A stretch of DNA of 64,000 bases from Sanghuangporus weigelae (Eukaryota > Basidiomycota > Agaricomycetes > Hymenochaetales > Hymenochaetaceae). The translations under genes and the position numbers were made by a program. Shown here one piece after another: positions 23,718 through 35,047 of this stretch (position 1 is the stretch's first letter; each line of letters starts with the position of its first letter). Location: NCBI GenBank assembly GCA_033182465.1, contig CP137321.1:1674001-1738000 (forward strand). Direction: 5' to 3'. Under the pieces are notes generated by a model, which worked only from the letters and a program-made list of their open reading frames with translations, had not been told where the DNA came from and did not search any database.

Positions 23718-25929
23718 TCAGTTTTCCTCCATTTCAACGGATCTGAAGCGTTCATTTGAGCATAATGTGTAATTTCTTTGGATGTGTGACACTTACGAGC
23801 TCTCGGATCGGCGTTTTGAAGGGAAGTATGTATAGAAGCCGAATGAATTACCGACGAAGCTTCCGGGATTGAAAACATGGCAGCCTTCGTAGGTTAACTC
23901 ATATCCTTCATACTTGTCCGCCAAAATAACCTTGAGGATAATAATTAATGCTAAAAGGTACAGGAGTAAACGACATCACGCACTGCGTTTGGCATGGGAT
24001 ATAGTCGAAGGGTATGATCGTACTCCGACAGGATTGGCTGGACGTTTCTCGTAAAAGGACTGAGGTGTGCTTGATCTATAACCGATTGGACAAGCTACTC
24101 GCAAATCAGTCAACATCCATAGCGGGGCTAACTGGAAGGAGCCTACGAATCGTTTCATGTCCTCATTTCGGATATCCGGTTTCACTCCGACAAGATTCCG
24201 TAGCATGCGCGCCATCATGTCATCCCTGTAAATTACTATCTCCTGACTGAAGCATTTTATTCGACACGGATTGCTAAGGAAATGGGGCTTTGCTAGGCTG
24301 GACTTGAGCTTGCCCATAAATGAGGAAAGTAAAGGACGACGCGGCAGTATAGAATTAGCTGTGATATCCAAGGGTCCGGGAACGAAAACGAAATGAGTAG
24401 TTCGTGCAATTACTGGGTAGCTAGCAATTAGATCAGCTAGACGGTCAAAATTGTCTGTGAGTTTGGTCAGAGTCTATCATAAATTAGAGAGATGATCATG
24501 ACTTGCCTTGATACGCTTGGATTTCCCGACTATTGCCCTGTGGTATGCCACGGCTGGTGAAGTTACCACAAAGAATAAAGACGAAAGGAATCATCTCTGC
24601 CTCCATGCATCTTTCAAAAACATTGGCTAGTCCTACTAACGTCTGAGGATGATCTAGCCACACATCCGAGAGACAGTGAAACATCAGATTTTCAAACTCC
24701 TTGGATATACGCCGTTCCATTGTGGCCTTTAGAGACACTATGATGAGGAGGATAAGCGAGATACATAAGCAGGTATACTTACATCTTCCAGAGGAGTAGA
24801 CGCTCCCTTCCCCAGAAAATCGATGTGTCCATAAATTGACCTGCATGCAAAAGTGAGGTAGTATCACACGAAGCCTAGTTGCTAGCAATACTAACCGGGA
24901 AACCAGTCTTCTTTCGCAAGGAGGATGGCCTATTGCAATGACAATCAACGTCTCTTCCTCTGTGTAGTCGCCTTCGACCAAGGCAAAGCATCCTTCCGTA
25001 AAGAAACCCTCACTAGGGATTTCCTACAACGTAATACATTATTATGTTTCTTCTATCTGGGAGAGTACACTTACTATCTGGGAGAAATCGAGTTCCACTT
25101 TTCCTTCCGCATCTTCCAAACACAGCTTTCCTTCCTTCGAGTAACAGAGAAGACCGAACAAAAGAAATCGTTCCCCTGCTCGGCCCAACAACTGCTTCGT
25201 AGTCCGCAACTATAGCATTGGAATAGTAAGTATACAGATGAGTGATGAAGACACAGATACTTGCATTTAATAATCTGTCCCTTTCTTTACCAGGAAGTGT
25301 GGATGGTGAAAAATGATCATTGCGAAGAATAGTTTGTTTGATGATGTCATGACGATCTCTGATTGCAAGTACTCTTGAGTCCGAGGTTCCGGAGATGGTC
25401 GGAGATTTCGGGGATCTGAGCTTAGTAGTATCAGGTATGTAGCCATTGAGACGACGAGGCGGGACATGAGTACTTTTCAAAGGTGCTCCTTGACTGCGAC
25501 CAATGCCAGAGCGGCATCTCATACGCATCTACAAAGTATAGATGCTCCTCTGGATCGAGGATTTCTTCTGCCCCTTCAAACTTCCTTTCTTCTTTCTCTT
25601 GCATATTGTGGAAGACACGCTGGAGGATCGGAAGAGTGACCTTCATGACGGCATCTGAATGGAAGTCAGATACGCGACCCGTTGTTTGACATGCGGCTCA
25701 CCATCTTGCTGGTTATATTCCTTCGCCAATCGTTCGACGAATCTTTCTACCTCGGGTAGATCTTCCTCCGGCCAAGTTTTCATGCATATCTCCTCGACAA
25801 ATTGAAGTGCCTCCGGACCCAAGGCGTGGCTGTACTTGCGGAATCCCTGCGATACGAAGTGAGCTGGAAGATATCGGGAAAAGACGATCAACTCGCTTTA
25901 ATGATTGTGCTCTGCAGCGGAGTTGCCAT
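23718..25929 (-). CDS. DPB2: DNA polymerase epsilon subunit B
   Basis: The essential second subunit of the leading-strand replicase Pol epsilon; it also links the polymerase to the CMG helicase. The start [11 protein letters not shown] joins [20 protein letters not shown] through a GC-AG intron (25896-25847). The N-terminal helical domain continues with [12 protein letters not shown] and [32 protein letters not shown] leads to the OB-like region ([34 protein letters not shown]). The inactive phosphoesterase domain follows with [20 protein letters not shown] and [20 protein letters not shown]. The final intron is followed by a few codons ending SSVEMEEN. The length and segment order fit the family. 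MCB boxes lie just upstream. Confidence 0.93.
25847..25896 (-). other. GC-AG intron in DPB2
   Basis: The first DPB2 intron appears to use a GC donor, GCGAGT, and an ordinary CAG acceptor, 50 nt in all. Only this pair joins the start exon (ending IIK) to [11 protein letters not shown] in frame. The only nearby GT, at GTTGAT, gives a 29-nt intron or the wrong frame. GC-AG introns with a strong downstream GAGT or AAGT are a known minor class handled by the major spliceosome. Confidence 0.6.
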
Positions 25930-25976
25930 TGCAGGTAGCGTGGCAGTTAGCCTGAGAGCGAATGCAACAGAATGCG

Positions 25977-26020
25977 ACGCGCGTGGTGGATCCGATGGAA
26001 CGCGTCTCGAAATAACGCGT
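25977..26020. promoter_or_regulatory. Cluster of MCB boxes upstream of DPB2
   Basis: ACGCGCGT lies at 25977-25984, ACGCGT at 26000-26005 and ACGCGT at 26015-26020. They sit 48-91 bp upstream of the DPB2 start codon. ACGCGT is the MBF binding site that drives G1/S transcription, and yeast replication genes, DPB2 among them, are known MCB targets. The divergent surface-protein gene starts 181 bp to the right, so the sites could in principle serve both. Confidence 0.65.
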
Positions 26021-26200
26021 CTGTCACACGTCACGGTGGAGACGATGCTGGAGCCGGAAGCATTTCTGTCTGGTATTCAATCTTATACCGCCATGACAAC
26101 CGCCATGACGAGATCGCCACGCATGCGTAGATTCAAATACTCTTGGGCCCCGCTCAGCCCTAATCCCACCTACTAGCACTGATACCCAAATGTTACCAAC

Positions 26201-28182
26201 ATGCATCTCTTGTCGCTGACTGAATTATTTTCTTATTTTGTCCTCACATCTCATGCCTTTACCTTCTACTTCACCAGCACGCCGACACAATGCGCTAATA
26301 TGACCGTCGAATGGACCGGTGGACGGGCACCTTTCACGCTCTTGCTGGTCCCCGTTGGCCATCTTAATCCAGAAACGAGAATAATCATACAGAAAGATGT
26401 ACCGAGTGGCACTTCTGTCTCGTTCCTGCTTGATTTCCCGGCGCAGTCACAGTTCGTGGCAGTACTGAACGATGCATCCGGAGTCGGGACTGGAGGTATG
26501 CACTTCTCGCAGAGTCAAGTTAAGCACGCTCTGATTGTTGCACAGGCACTTCGGCGATCACGACGGTCGCCTCTTCAACGGACTCAAGCTGCCTGAGCAC
26601 GACCCAGTCTCTTCCGAAGTTCTTTTTGTTTCTTCCAGACGACATCGGGCAGTGCGAGCCAGTTGACATTTCTTGGGGATCGGAGGCGGAAGAACCTGCT
26701 GATATACTCGGTCTCATTCCCGGGGGCGAATCGTTCGAAATAGCCTGTGTTACTGATACCTTGACAAGTCTGCAGTGGACAGCGGACCTCCGCTCAGGGA
26801 CCCAGATCATTTTTGTCGCTGGTGATAGAGATGGCCTCGGAACCGGAGGCAGCTCCGACGTTATGAATATCAGCGAAGGTAACGATGATAGCTGCATTAA
26901 CGATACTTCTCCGAGTTCTACGAACGGTCCTGCCGCGGGTGGAGTTTCCTCCACTACACAAGACCAGGGCGGAAATCCGACATCAGGTTCTGATGGTGGG
27001 GTCGGAAGCAATGGAGAAAGTATACCCATAATAACCACCGATAATGTGGGTTCGACTGTGACAATCAAAGGCACTATTACCACAGACAGGTCAGGATCAA
27101 CCTATACTGTCATAGGCTCAACTGGACCAGTCACCGCGACTGATAACTCTGGCTCGACTACTACAGTGGCCGGTCCGGCGGGCCCAATAACCACAACTGA
27201 CAACGCAGGCTCTACTGTCACTATTGGAGGTGGAGACTCTACAGGAGGGAGTTTCCCTGGTTCATCAAACTCGGGATTCCCAGGAAGTGGCGGAGGAACC
27301 GTCACAGGCCCACCTAATAGTAGGTAATTCTTTCATTGGCCAGTCTTACAAGCCAAAGTCGTACTAACTTAGAGATTCTCTTTTAGCAAAGAGAATGGTA
27401 GGCATAACAATCTCAGTCTTATCCTGGGAATAGTTTTCGGCTTGCTCGGACTCGGACTGTTAATAGGTGGAATCATTCTCTATCGGCGGCGGCGGCAGCG
27501 GCGAAGCGCTCCGTACCGCAATCTCGAGAGTGGTAGGAGTGCCGCACGGCGTCCTCATCCATGGGTGACAGCACTGACACGCGGTGCTCATATTCGTGGT
27601 GGTGCCGGGTCATCAGTCGACACATTACCCAGCATGTACCAGACAGAACCATTCATACTTCCTTCAGAGCACGAGCCATACATCATTCCTCCGCCAGAGC
27701 GACCACCCGCTCAACGACAACGGCCAAGCTTGGCGGCACGGACTTCTAGCATGCAGAATCTCCTCGGGCATGGACCATTTACTCGTGATGCGTTTGGTGG
27801 TACTCTTGCAGGAATGCATGGTCCTGATCGGAAGGAGAGTGTAGGTCCGCATGGTCGACCACCTAGCCGAACTCCGAGTGGACGAGTAACGACGCGTGGT
27901 GTTGGTCTTCCACCCCCGTCAGCTAGCGATCCTCCGACTCGTATTACTCGGGATAGTGAGGATTTCTCTCTAGAACCGGAGGAAATGTCGCCGAATCCAT
28001 TTGATGACGATGTTATCGAGATCCCGCCGACCTACACGAGCGTCAGGCGCGCGAGTAGGAGCAACGATCGTGAACCGTGGCAACCTACTCGAGCTCAATT
28101 GTCACGGTCCAATGCGTCTCGCCATTCACGCAGGTCGATGCTATCCGACGTCGCATCTGCCAGTCGCACAGAGGAAAGCTAA
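26201..28182 (+). CDS. Secreted/single-pass membrane protein with duplicated ectodomain
   Basis: Three exons. A signal peptide (MHLLSLTELFSYFVLTSHAF) is followed by two related ectodomain modules. Module 1 runs from TPTQCANMTVEWTGG to DASGVGTGGTSAITTV, and module 2 from IGQCEPVDISWGSEAEE to GDRDGLGTGGSSDVMNIS. A Ser/Thr/Gly-rich stalk follows and contains about four copies of a unit like TDNAGSTVTIGG (about 27035-27235). The helix LILGIVFGLLGLGLLIGGII comes next, then RRRRQRR as stop-transfer and a disordered, Pro/Arg/Ser-rich cytosolic tail ending SRTEES. This layout is very common in agaricomycetes, where such proteins are predicted at the cell surface or wall. Their role is not known. The introns at about 26495-26547 and 27327-27386 are standard. 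Confidence 0.85.
27035..27235 (+). repeat. Stalk repeats TDN-GST-TV-G
   Basis: Four imperfect in-frame units of about 13-20 codons encode TDNVGSTVTIKG, TDRSGSTYTVIG, TDNSGSTTTVAG and TDNAGSTVTIGG. They form the extracellular stalk of the surface protein just before a Gly/Ser/Pro stretch. The many Ser and Thr suggest O-mannosylation. Confidence 0.75.
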
Positions 28183-28498
28183 AGACTGATCACTAATAAA
28201 TATTGAGAACTTCAAATGGCATAGGACTAGTTAATGTTCTACTTTACCCGGCATCACCCCTATATAACATGCCTTCCGTGTAGACTCCAGTTGCTTCTAT
28301 CTGTCCGTTTGTCTCATGCTGCTTAAAGTCTAGTACTGTATAGTATAAAGCATAGTATGGAACAACTTTTGAGAGCATCGCGAGATGTTTGGACAGCGAG
28401 TTAAATCAGATACAAATTGAAAAATACAAGATCATATCGGCGGGGTATCAAGAATCTACAGATGATATCAATACTCGAGACGAAGAGAGATGAAATTA
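28183..28498. other. Convergent intergenic region
   Basis: Shared 3' flank of the surface-protein gene (+) and HOS3 (-). It is AT-rich in places. No gene or notable repeat is seen. Confidence 0.5.
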
Positions 28499-30807
28499 TC
28501 ATGGCACTTCGGGCTCTTTGACACGGAGAATGACCCGCGGTACTTTCTTTATAGCACCCGTCTCTGCATCTTCCGCATCGGGTTTGGCTTCATCTAACTC
28601 CAAGCTTTCCAATTTCTTCTGTATCTCATCAATAGATTCGCCTGAGGATGTAGATGCGGCTGACAGCACTTCGTCGATGGCAACCTTGCCTCTTATCCTC
28701 CGGGCCTTCGGGGAGCCCTTGGGACTAGTCACGCTGCTTGGTGGCTTTCGCTCGCGAAGTGTTCTAGATGAAGGAGGCGGAGCTAGCGTCTTCGACGCTG
28801 AAGGCGTTAAGATAGTTTCGATGGATTGAAAAATGGCGAACGCCCGTTCTAGCCACTTCTCTCCGGATCCTCCTAGTGAAACTTTTCCTCCGCGCTTCTT
28901 TCTGGTCATTTTCTCAAGCTATTGAAAAGTTAAAGATTTATAGAATCACGATTACAGGACTAACTCACCAATGTCAGATTATCAATGTTCCACCATGCCT
29001 CATTAACCTCCACTCCAAGCGAGTGGCTGTCAACCAAACCGCAAAGATGCGCCATTCCGCCGCTAATGAGGGTACGATCACTGTAACCTCCTTCCAAGAC
29101 GCTTATAAGCTTGCCTGCTGCGAATTTATATGCAAAATTGCGAGCGTCCACCGCGAAGCGATGGTAAAACGATGCTGGTACACGTCGGTTGTGTCGGGAC
29201 ATGGATCTACGCCAGTGTTCAGAGACATCTTCGCTGGCGTATTTACTACCAGGTAAATACGCACGGGTATTCGTGTTCACATGCATCGAATCCGCAACTA
29301 TGTAGATAGGACGGATCATGAGTTTGTTCATGATACTTACACTATAAATGTACATTACCTTATAAAGACAAGCAGCTGCGAGGGATCTGTTCCTTTGACG
29401 AATTCCTCCGCTTTGCTCAGCAACCGCGAGTATTTATTTGGATAGAGGTCTTTCCAGAAGTCCTCTTCGGATCGATATTCTTGCAGATGGATATTCTCGA
29501 TATGTTGTCCATGTAAACCGTGGATTGAGACAGAGGCGGCTTGTACCATTGAAAGGACTCCATCCTAATCAGGGATTTGACTGAGCTTTTAGACGTAATT
29601 TTTGAGAGATCATGTATACTTCACAGGGAAAGGATAAGACGTCGTGAATAGATCCGTAGAAGATTTCAAGACCAGCGGATATCCCCTGAGAATCTGCTTT
29701 GGTCTCGAGCCTTTGTCTATATGTTTCCTCGTTTATCTGCCAAGCAAGTGACTGCGTCCCGTTTCCTAGTGAATGATTAAGGAATGCAATACAAATGCCT
29801 GTATCATGTGCATACCATGGTGCAGATCAATGTCAAAGACGACCACCTTCCTAATTCCGTGGTTCAAATGAGCTGCAAGATGGATTAATATAAGCACCTT
29901 GTCTGAGGAATTAGTGAACAAAAAAGGATTCACCATGCGCAGCAGCTACGATAACATTGTTCACCTATGATGAGATCAGCAACAGCTACAAACCATGAAG
30001 GGTAACACAAACGAAACAGAACCCCGAAGGCGTATCTTCACCGCAATGATGACCTGGCGGACGTATCGCAACAAACGCATTCGAGATGCGCCTGCCCGTC
30101 AATGACCCCCTTGATTCCTCGTTCTGAATGTCCTGCGAGGCAACCATTATCTTGTCGACAGCTTCACAAACCGTGCCTAGTGCTCCCTGGATCGCGACAA
30201 GAGATTCGGGGCAAACTGTGTAAGTGCAGTTATCAGTAGCTTCAGGAATAAACAGGCTACGGTAAGCACGCACGATATAAGTCTCCTTGAGATAAATGCT
30301 CTGGAATCTCGGAACCACCTTCCTTGATTTTATCCATACTCTCTTTGGTCCATTTGATCAGACTTTCCAGATAGATGTCGCCATCAATGTCACCATGAAC
30401 AAACTTTACCGCTTTGTTGTCAAGAAGGTTCACGGTTGCAGAGCTAGCGATAATGTCGACATTGTTTACTCGAGCGTCTTGCAGGATGTCCAACCTCTCC
30501 AGTGCGGCAGCAAGTTCATTCTCAGTATCTTTCCCATCAAGGACGTCCGTTGAGTCCGTTTCTCGTTTTGAATCAACTGCTATGCCTTCTTCTAATCGCG
30601 CAATGGCTGCCGAGAACCCGATCTTCAGGGCGCGCAATCTGCGCGAATTAATTAACATACAGCTTAGTGGCATAGAAGAGAGAGCAGGCTATGGTACCTT
30701 TCAGGACGTTCGACGATCAATGATAAGTCAGTTGAGCGAAGAAAGCGATGCAGGTAGCATGCATCTTGTAAAAAAATGGCTGTTCCGGACTGTGAAGGTT
30801 CAGACAT
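28499..30807 (-). CDS. HOS3: Histone deacetylase, Hos3 type
   Basis: Zinc-dependent lysine deacetylase acting on histones and, in yeast Hos3, also at the bud neck and nuclear pores. It starts MSEPSQSGTAIFLQDACYLH and then has IVERPERLRALKIGFSAAI. The catalytic parts are RPPGHHCGEDTPSGFCFV, the zinc-site FDIDLHHGNGTQSLAWQ (across an intron near 29815) and SCGFDACEHEY (across an intron near 29300), followed by MSRHNRRVPASFYHRF and LISVLEGGYSDR. The Asp and His zinc ligands are all kept. The usual SAGFDA is SCGFDA here. The C-terminal extension of about 130 residues after LEKMTRKKRGG is disordered and charged and ends KEPEVP. Seven or more exons. The 3' half borders are firm and some in the middle are approximate. 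Confidence 0.92.
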
Positions 30808-30975
30808 TTTGTGGTTGTTGCTGAAGAAGTTGGGACGCGTTCGAATAATACTGAGTACGCGTTATTTGGATTTATTTACCTTCGTGGGAACATTTTCCTT
30901 TTGTGAGCAATTGAGCGCTTTTACCAACCACAACTAGCTGTTGGACTCTCGCGTTCCCTCTGGTCATGTACCGCG

Positions 30976-32534
30976 ATGGTTGCTACTCTCGATGTTGATC
31001 TGAGACCCGGTTGTGGCCTCGGTATGTTCGAAATAGGTATTTCTCTCAACTGGTCAATAAAGGCTCCTCATGAATGAAGTAGTCTCTCTGTAGGCACGTC
31101 ATTATGGACCATAATTGATATCCTCCGGCACAATTCGACATTATTTCCTCGCGTGGAGATCAAATACGATGCAGCGTCTGAGAGCGCTCTCAGTCCCATC
31201 TTGCTGCATATCAATCCGCATTTGGACCTTTTGTTTACTGGTCGACACCAGCGGTTGCGCACAGTAGCTCTACGGAAGCTGACAGAGCCGAGTCCGCCAG
31301 TCACATTAACTTACAAGGATACTGTTCTGCTGTCTGGATCAGACAATGAGACAATACGTCGCAGTGACATCAGCAAGTACTTTGGTCCGACGTATCCTGG
31401 GGAGGGCCTACATTATCCCGGCGTAAGCTTCTTATTCGATGAGGACGGACCTGGTGGGATGGGTGGTCATAGTAATGACATGGTAGTCGGCGCGATTAAA
31501 GTAGGCTCACCGGTACGGGAGGATAGGCAACGAGAGGTCAAACGTATTGTGGTATCACAAACCTGTGGCGACGGCGTACAGACCGACGTGTTAGACGAGG
31601 TTGCTGAATGCGAGTCAATGGTTGGGAATGTTCGACAAGCTATTGTAAAGGTGAGCCTCAGGAAGATGCTGCATGTTGGACTGATCCTTCGACTCACTTC
31701 TTCTTCTAGGTTCACGATGGCATTATTCTTCATTTCTATCCGTTTACTTCGAAGCCCGTTCACATACAAATTGGCATTACCAGCGCTCAAGACCTTACAT
31801 GCGATCTCGGAGCTCCTCTGAGGATACACTACAAGGAAGATGACCGAATGGCCATCCATTCGCGTAGCAAGACTCTCGACGGAAGCGACGATGGATGCAA
31901 GTCTGTGCATCCTCTGCAATCGTACACCTACTCATACCATACTTTAGATTTCTATAATTATTTCCAATTCGGTGTGGACTTTTTAATTTCTTCATCTACA
32001 CATCTTGTTCAGAAGATTATCCTACATACGAATATAGTACGTGAAGTCACCTCTGAACTTCATTTAACCCTAACAAACCACCTGTTAGCCTGGTACACCC
32101 ATGTTTCAGCGCTACCAACGGTGTCCTTGGGAGATTGAAGGCGAACCAGAAGATGAAGAAGATGGTGTTTAGTTCATGTTTCCTATTGCTTTCGTACTTG
32201 CTCATTATTCATCCAGATGCGCCACCTCGCGTGAAGTTCACCGACAAGGTCTGTTGTGTAATGCACTGCCTTGATCTTCTACTTAAGAGTGTCATTAGTT
32301 TGACATAATCTCACGCTTTCTCAACGGTGCCTCGAAAGAGACAATGCCGTCCATGGAACTCGATCGAACGGACGATGAAAGAGTTACCTTGCCGAGCCCG
32401 ACTACTCGTAAGTTCATACATTTGGGTCGCAAGCTGAATGCACTAATCTCTGATAATCAGGTCTTGTTGGTTTTGACGGAGTTGTTCTTGAGGTTACCGA
32501 GGCTGCCCAGGTTGTTACCGTCATATTATTCTGA
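30976..32534 (+). CDS. PHAF1/UPF0183 family protein
   Basis: The protein starts MVATLDVDLRPGCGLG, where the family begins with a similar LDLEVVPERSLG-type strand. It continues with TSLWTIIDILRHNS after a short intron. Family-typical segments follow: LHINPHLDLLFTGRHQRLR, YFGPTYPGEGLHYPGVSFLF, the long middle with the exon junction IVKVHDGIILHFYP, LGAPLRIHYKEDDRMAIHS, and YFQFGVDFLISSSTHLVQK with LHTNIPGTPMFQRYQRCPWE. Human PHAF1 (C16orf70) binds phosphoinositides with BCAS3 at the phagophore in autophagy; fungal members are mostly uncharacterised. About 450 residues in five or six exons, apparently intact. The C-terminal end after GASKETMPSME is less conserved. Confidence 0.85.
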
Positions 32535-32706
32535 TCTATCACGGACCAAAGGCTGGCTGTATCATTTTACTTACACTGTCTAGATTGTCAAGATCATGTG
32601 CGCAAATCAATATCTGTAATATACAATTTCGACACGATGCATAGTCTAAGGCTGATCCAGAATTTTCTATCTCTCATGCATTCAATCTATATCCTCTGCT
32701 TTGAAG

Positions 32707-33791
32707 TCAATTTAATGTCTTAAAGATTTCCGGCCAAACGGTCCTGAGCTCTTCGAGTGTGTCTACCTGAGTAGGTGCCCCAAGGTCAGAAGTACTTGGA
32801 TCAGGAGTCGTGGGTAGTATGGTCCTCTTCACACCGCCCTCGGTAGTTTGTAGTCCAGCTTCGCAGAAATGCACACAATGTCCCCAGCCTAAACGACGAG
32901 CGGCAAGAACATTCGTTACTTCGTCGTCGTCAGAAATGAAACGTTTTTTAGTGAGAATTCCGAGACGTACAGCTATCATCCACAAAGTAGCATCTCGATG
33001 AGTCAGTCACGCCTGCTTTCTTCAAAGCCTGCAGGAGCGAGTATCGAATAATACTTCAAATAGATGAATTCGCATCCCCGCTTACCTCGTTGAAATATTC
33101 TGGTTCAGGTTTACAGTAGAAATCCTTCTGCTCGTAACTACAGTAGACAATTCCCTCGAATTGATCCTCAAGCTCGAGTATCCGTAACACTCGTTTAGCA
33201 TGCTATGGGGAATATCAATTAAAATTTAAGCAGCATACATGGCAAGATTAGACTCACAAGAACGTAAGCATTGGTGAGTGCCCAAACACGAACTTTCGTA
33301 CGATCGATATCTTGAAGGAGCTTGCGGACGGTGGAAACGGGTCCAATCATATCTTCTAAAGGTAGCGATTGATCACATCTGATATCGAGTTAAGTTCTGG
33401 TGGACCTGAGGAACGTGGCTGTTTACGGCGAACCTACGGTCAAAGTCTAGGGTGTCGACGCCATGGTGTCTGACCAGGCCCCGTAACGCAAGACCTGGCA
33501 CGAGTGAAGTCAACTATCGGGTTGGAGTAGGACTGAAGGAAGCCCACCGTAAGTCTTGTAGTACTTGAGGTGCATTGCAGAAGCTTCATCGTCAGCCAGA
33601 CCTAGGGAGGTGAAGTATGCATGTATGCGCTCTCCCATAGCATCTGCGATCTTCGAGCTCGCAGAGTAAAGCGTGTTGTCGATGTCGAAGAAGACTATGT
33701 CTTTGTCATCTAACACTGAATGAGCTCGGATAATCTGTAGACTCGTTGTATGCTACACACCTTGAGTAGCTTCATTGTGCTTGGTGTACAT
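32707..33791 (-). CDS. SDT1: HAD pyrimidine 5'-nucleotidase (Sdt1/Phm8-like)
   Basis: A HAD-superfamily phosphatase of about 260 residues that dephosphorylates pyrimidine (and possibly other) nucleoside monophosphates. A short first exon MYTKHNEATQ joins VLDDKDIVFF. Motif I is FFDIDNTLY, with the nucleophile Asp and the acid/base Asp both present. Motif II lies in VWALTNAYV. Motif III is the Lys in YCKPEPEYF, and motif IV is VDDSLTNVLAARRLGWGHC. Motif IV is split by an intron (donor GTACGT, about 50 nt), so the frame read straight through the intron looks odd. Sdt1 and Phm8 are close paralogues in yeast, so the symbol means the pair. Confidence 0.88.
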
Positions 33792-34279
33792 GGTTCATGG
33801 GTGATGGAAGAGACGCAACAAGTAAGTTTTCTCCACGAGTTCAACAAAGGCGTGGTCTGCTAGATTTCCGGAAGTAGTTCAATCGGGTTCACGCCGAAAG
33901 GGTTTATTTCAGCAATGATGGATTTAACAGCAGTGCTTTTGCAATGCATAGAAATAGAGTAAAGGACAAACGGAGTGTTTAAGGTTCATGCAGAAATTTC
34001 GCTTTTGGAGCTGAAGTCTCACGCTCCATTTAGGTAACTGTGGCTGTACGGCTGGCCGATTTCGGTTCAGTGACCAAGACTGAAGCACGCAACACACAGC
34101 GAGCTCCTCAACGACAAAGAAGTGAGTATTCAGTCCTGTTTTCTGTCCAGTCTATCGCCTGGAGTGGCTTGAATGCTATTGGAAGGGCTGGGGATGATTT
34201 GGCTGGAAGAACTTGTAGATTGGAGATGGATTCCAATCTTGGGTGAGAGATGAACATTTCTGACTTCGTATGATTCTAG
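33792..34279. other. Divergent promoter region, nucleotidase/eL6
   Basis: The two flanking genes are transcribed away from each other. I see no coding gene. The right third probably is eL6 5' leader, including an intron (see 34122-34279). Confidence 0.5.
34122..34279 (+). other. Probable 5' UTR intron of RPL6
   Basis: A strong GTGAGT donor at 34122 and a TTCTAG acceptor ending at 34279 bracket 158 bases, and the AG directly touches the ATG at 34280. A second GTGAGA donor near 34240 would give a very short intron. Ribosomal-protein genes in fungi often have an intron at or before the start codon. No snoRNA boxes are obvious inside. Confidence 0.5.
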
Positions 34280-35047
34280 ATGGCTCGCAACAGAGAACTC
34301 GTCCCAGGCATCGGTCGCTACTCGCGCTCTCAAATCAAGGCCAAGCGGGGTCTTTTCAAGGGTCTCAAGAAATCGACGAAACCTGCTGCACCCGAAACTC
34401 CCGCGACTATTGAAAAGCAGATTGGCGGCGAGAAGAACGGCGGCAAGCGACTCGTCCCTACCTCGAAGGCTCCGCGCTTCTACCCCGCTGAGGATGTACG
34501 CAAACCTAAGAAGAGCCGAAAGGTTTCGAAGCCCACCAAGCTCCGTGGAACCATTACCCCCGGCACTGTCCTGATCCTCCTTGCTGGTCGATTCGCAGGC
34601 AAGCGAGTCGTCTTTTTGAAGCAGCTCGGAAGCGGGCTCCTCCTTGTCACTGGACCGTACAAGGTCAATGGTGTCCCTCTACGACGGGTTAACCAAGCAT
34701 ACGTTATCGCGACGCAGACTAAGATTGATCTGGGTGCCTTTAAGGTGAGTAATAACCTCTTACTAGACATGCTCGGTCTGATCTTTTTGCCTCAGGTCGA
34801 CGAGAAGGCCGATGATGCCTACTTCTCCAAGGCGAAGGCTAAGGGGCGCAAGTCTGCGGAGGAGGAGTTCTTCTCTGAGGGCAAGCCGAAGGAGAGGGAG
34901 CCCTTGCCCGAGAACAAGCTGTCGCTACAGAAGGAGATCGATGGCGCCGTCATCTCAGCTATTAAAAAGGAGGCTCTTCTCGCCAAATACATCAAGTCGA
35001 CATTCGGTCTTTCAAAAGGCCAGTTCCCTCACCAACTCGTATTCTGA
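34280..35047 (+). CDS. RPL6: 60S ribosomal protein L6 (eL6)
   Basis: A component of the large cytosolic ribosomal subunit. The start MARNRELVPGIGRYSRSQ is followed by the conserved core KLRGTITPGTVLILLAGRF, GKRVVFLKQLGSGLLLVTG and GVPLRRVNQAYVIATQTK. One intron (about 34745-34795) splits GAFK from VDEKADDAYFSK. The C-terminus AKYIKSTFGLSKGQFPHQLVF is typical. About 238 residues and complete. Codon use is more biased than in neighbours, as expected for a highly expressed gene. Confidence 0.97.
   Translation: MARNRELVPGIGRYSRSQIKAKRGLFKGLKKSTKPAAPETPATIEKQIGGEKNGGKRLVPTSKAPRFYPAEDVRKPKKSRKVSKPTKLRGTITPGTVLILLAGRFAGKRVVFLKQLGSGLLLVTGPYKVNGVPLRRVNQAYVIATQTKIDLGAFKVSNNLLLDMLGLIFLPQVDEKADDAYFSKAKAKGRKSAEEEFFSEGKPKEREPLPENKLSLQKEIDGAVISAIKKEALLAKYIKSTFGLSKGQFPHQLVF

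Noticed and set aside
34040-34246. 68-codon plus-strand frame before RPL6
   Set aside because: It runs across the probable 5' UTR intron of RPL6 and has no homology I recognise.
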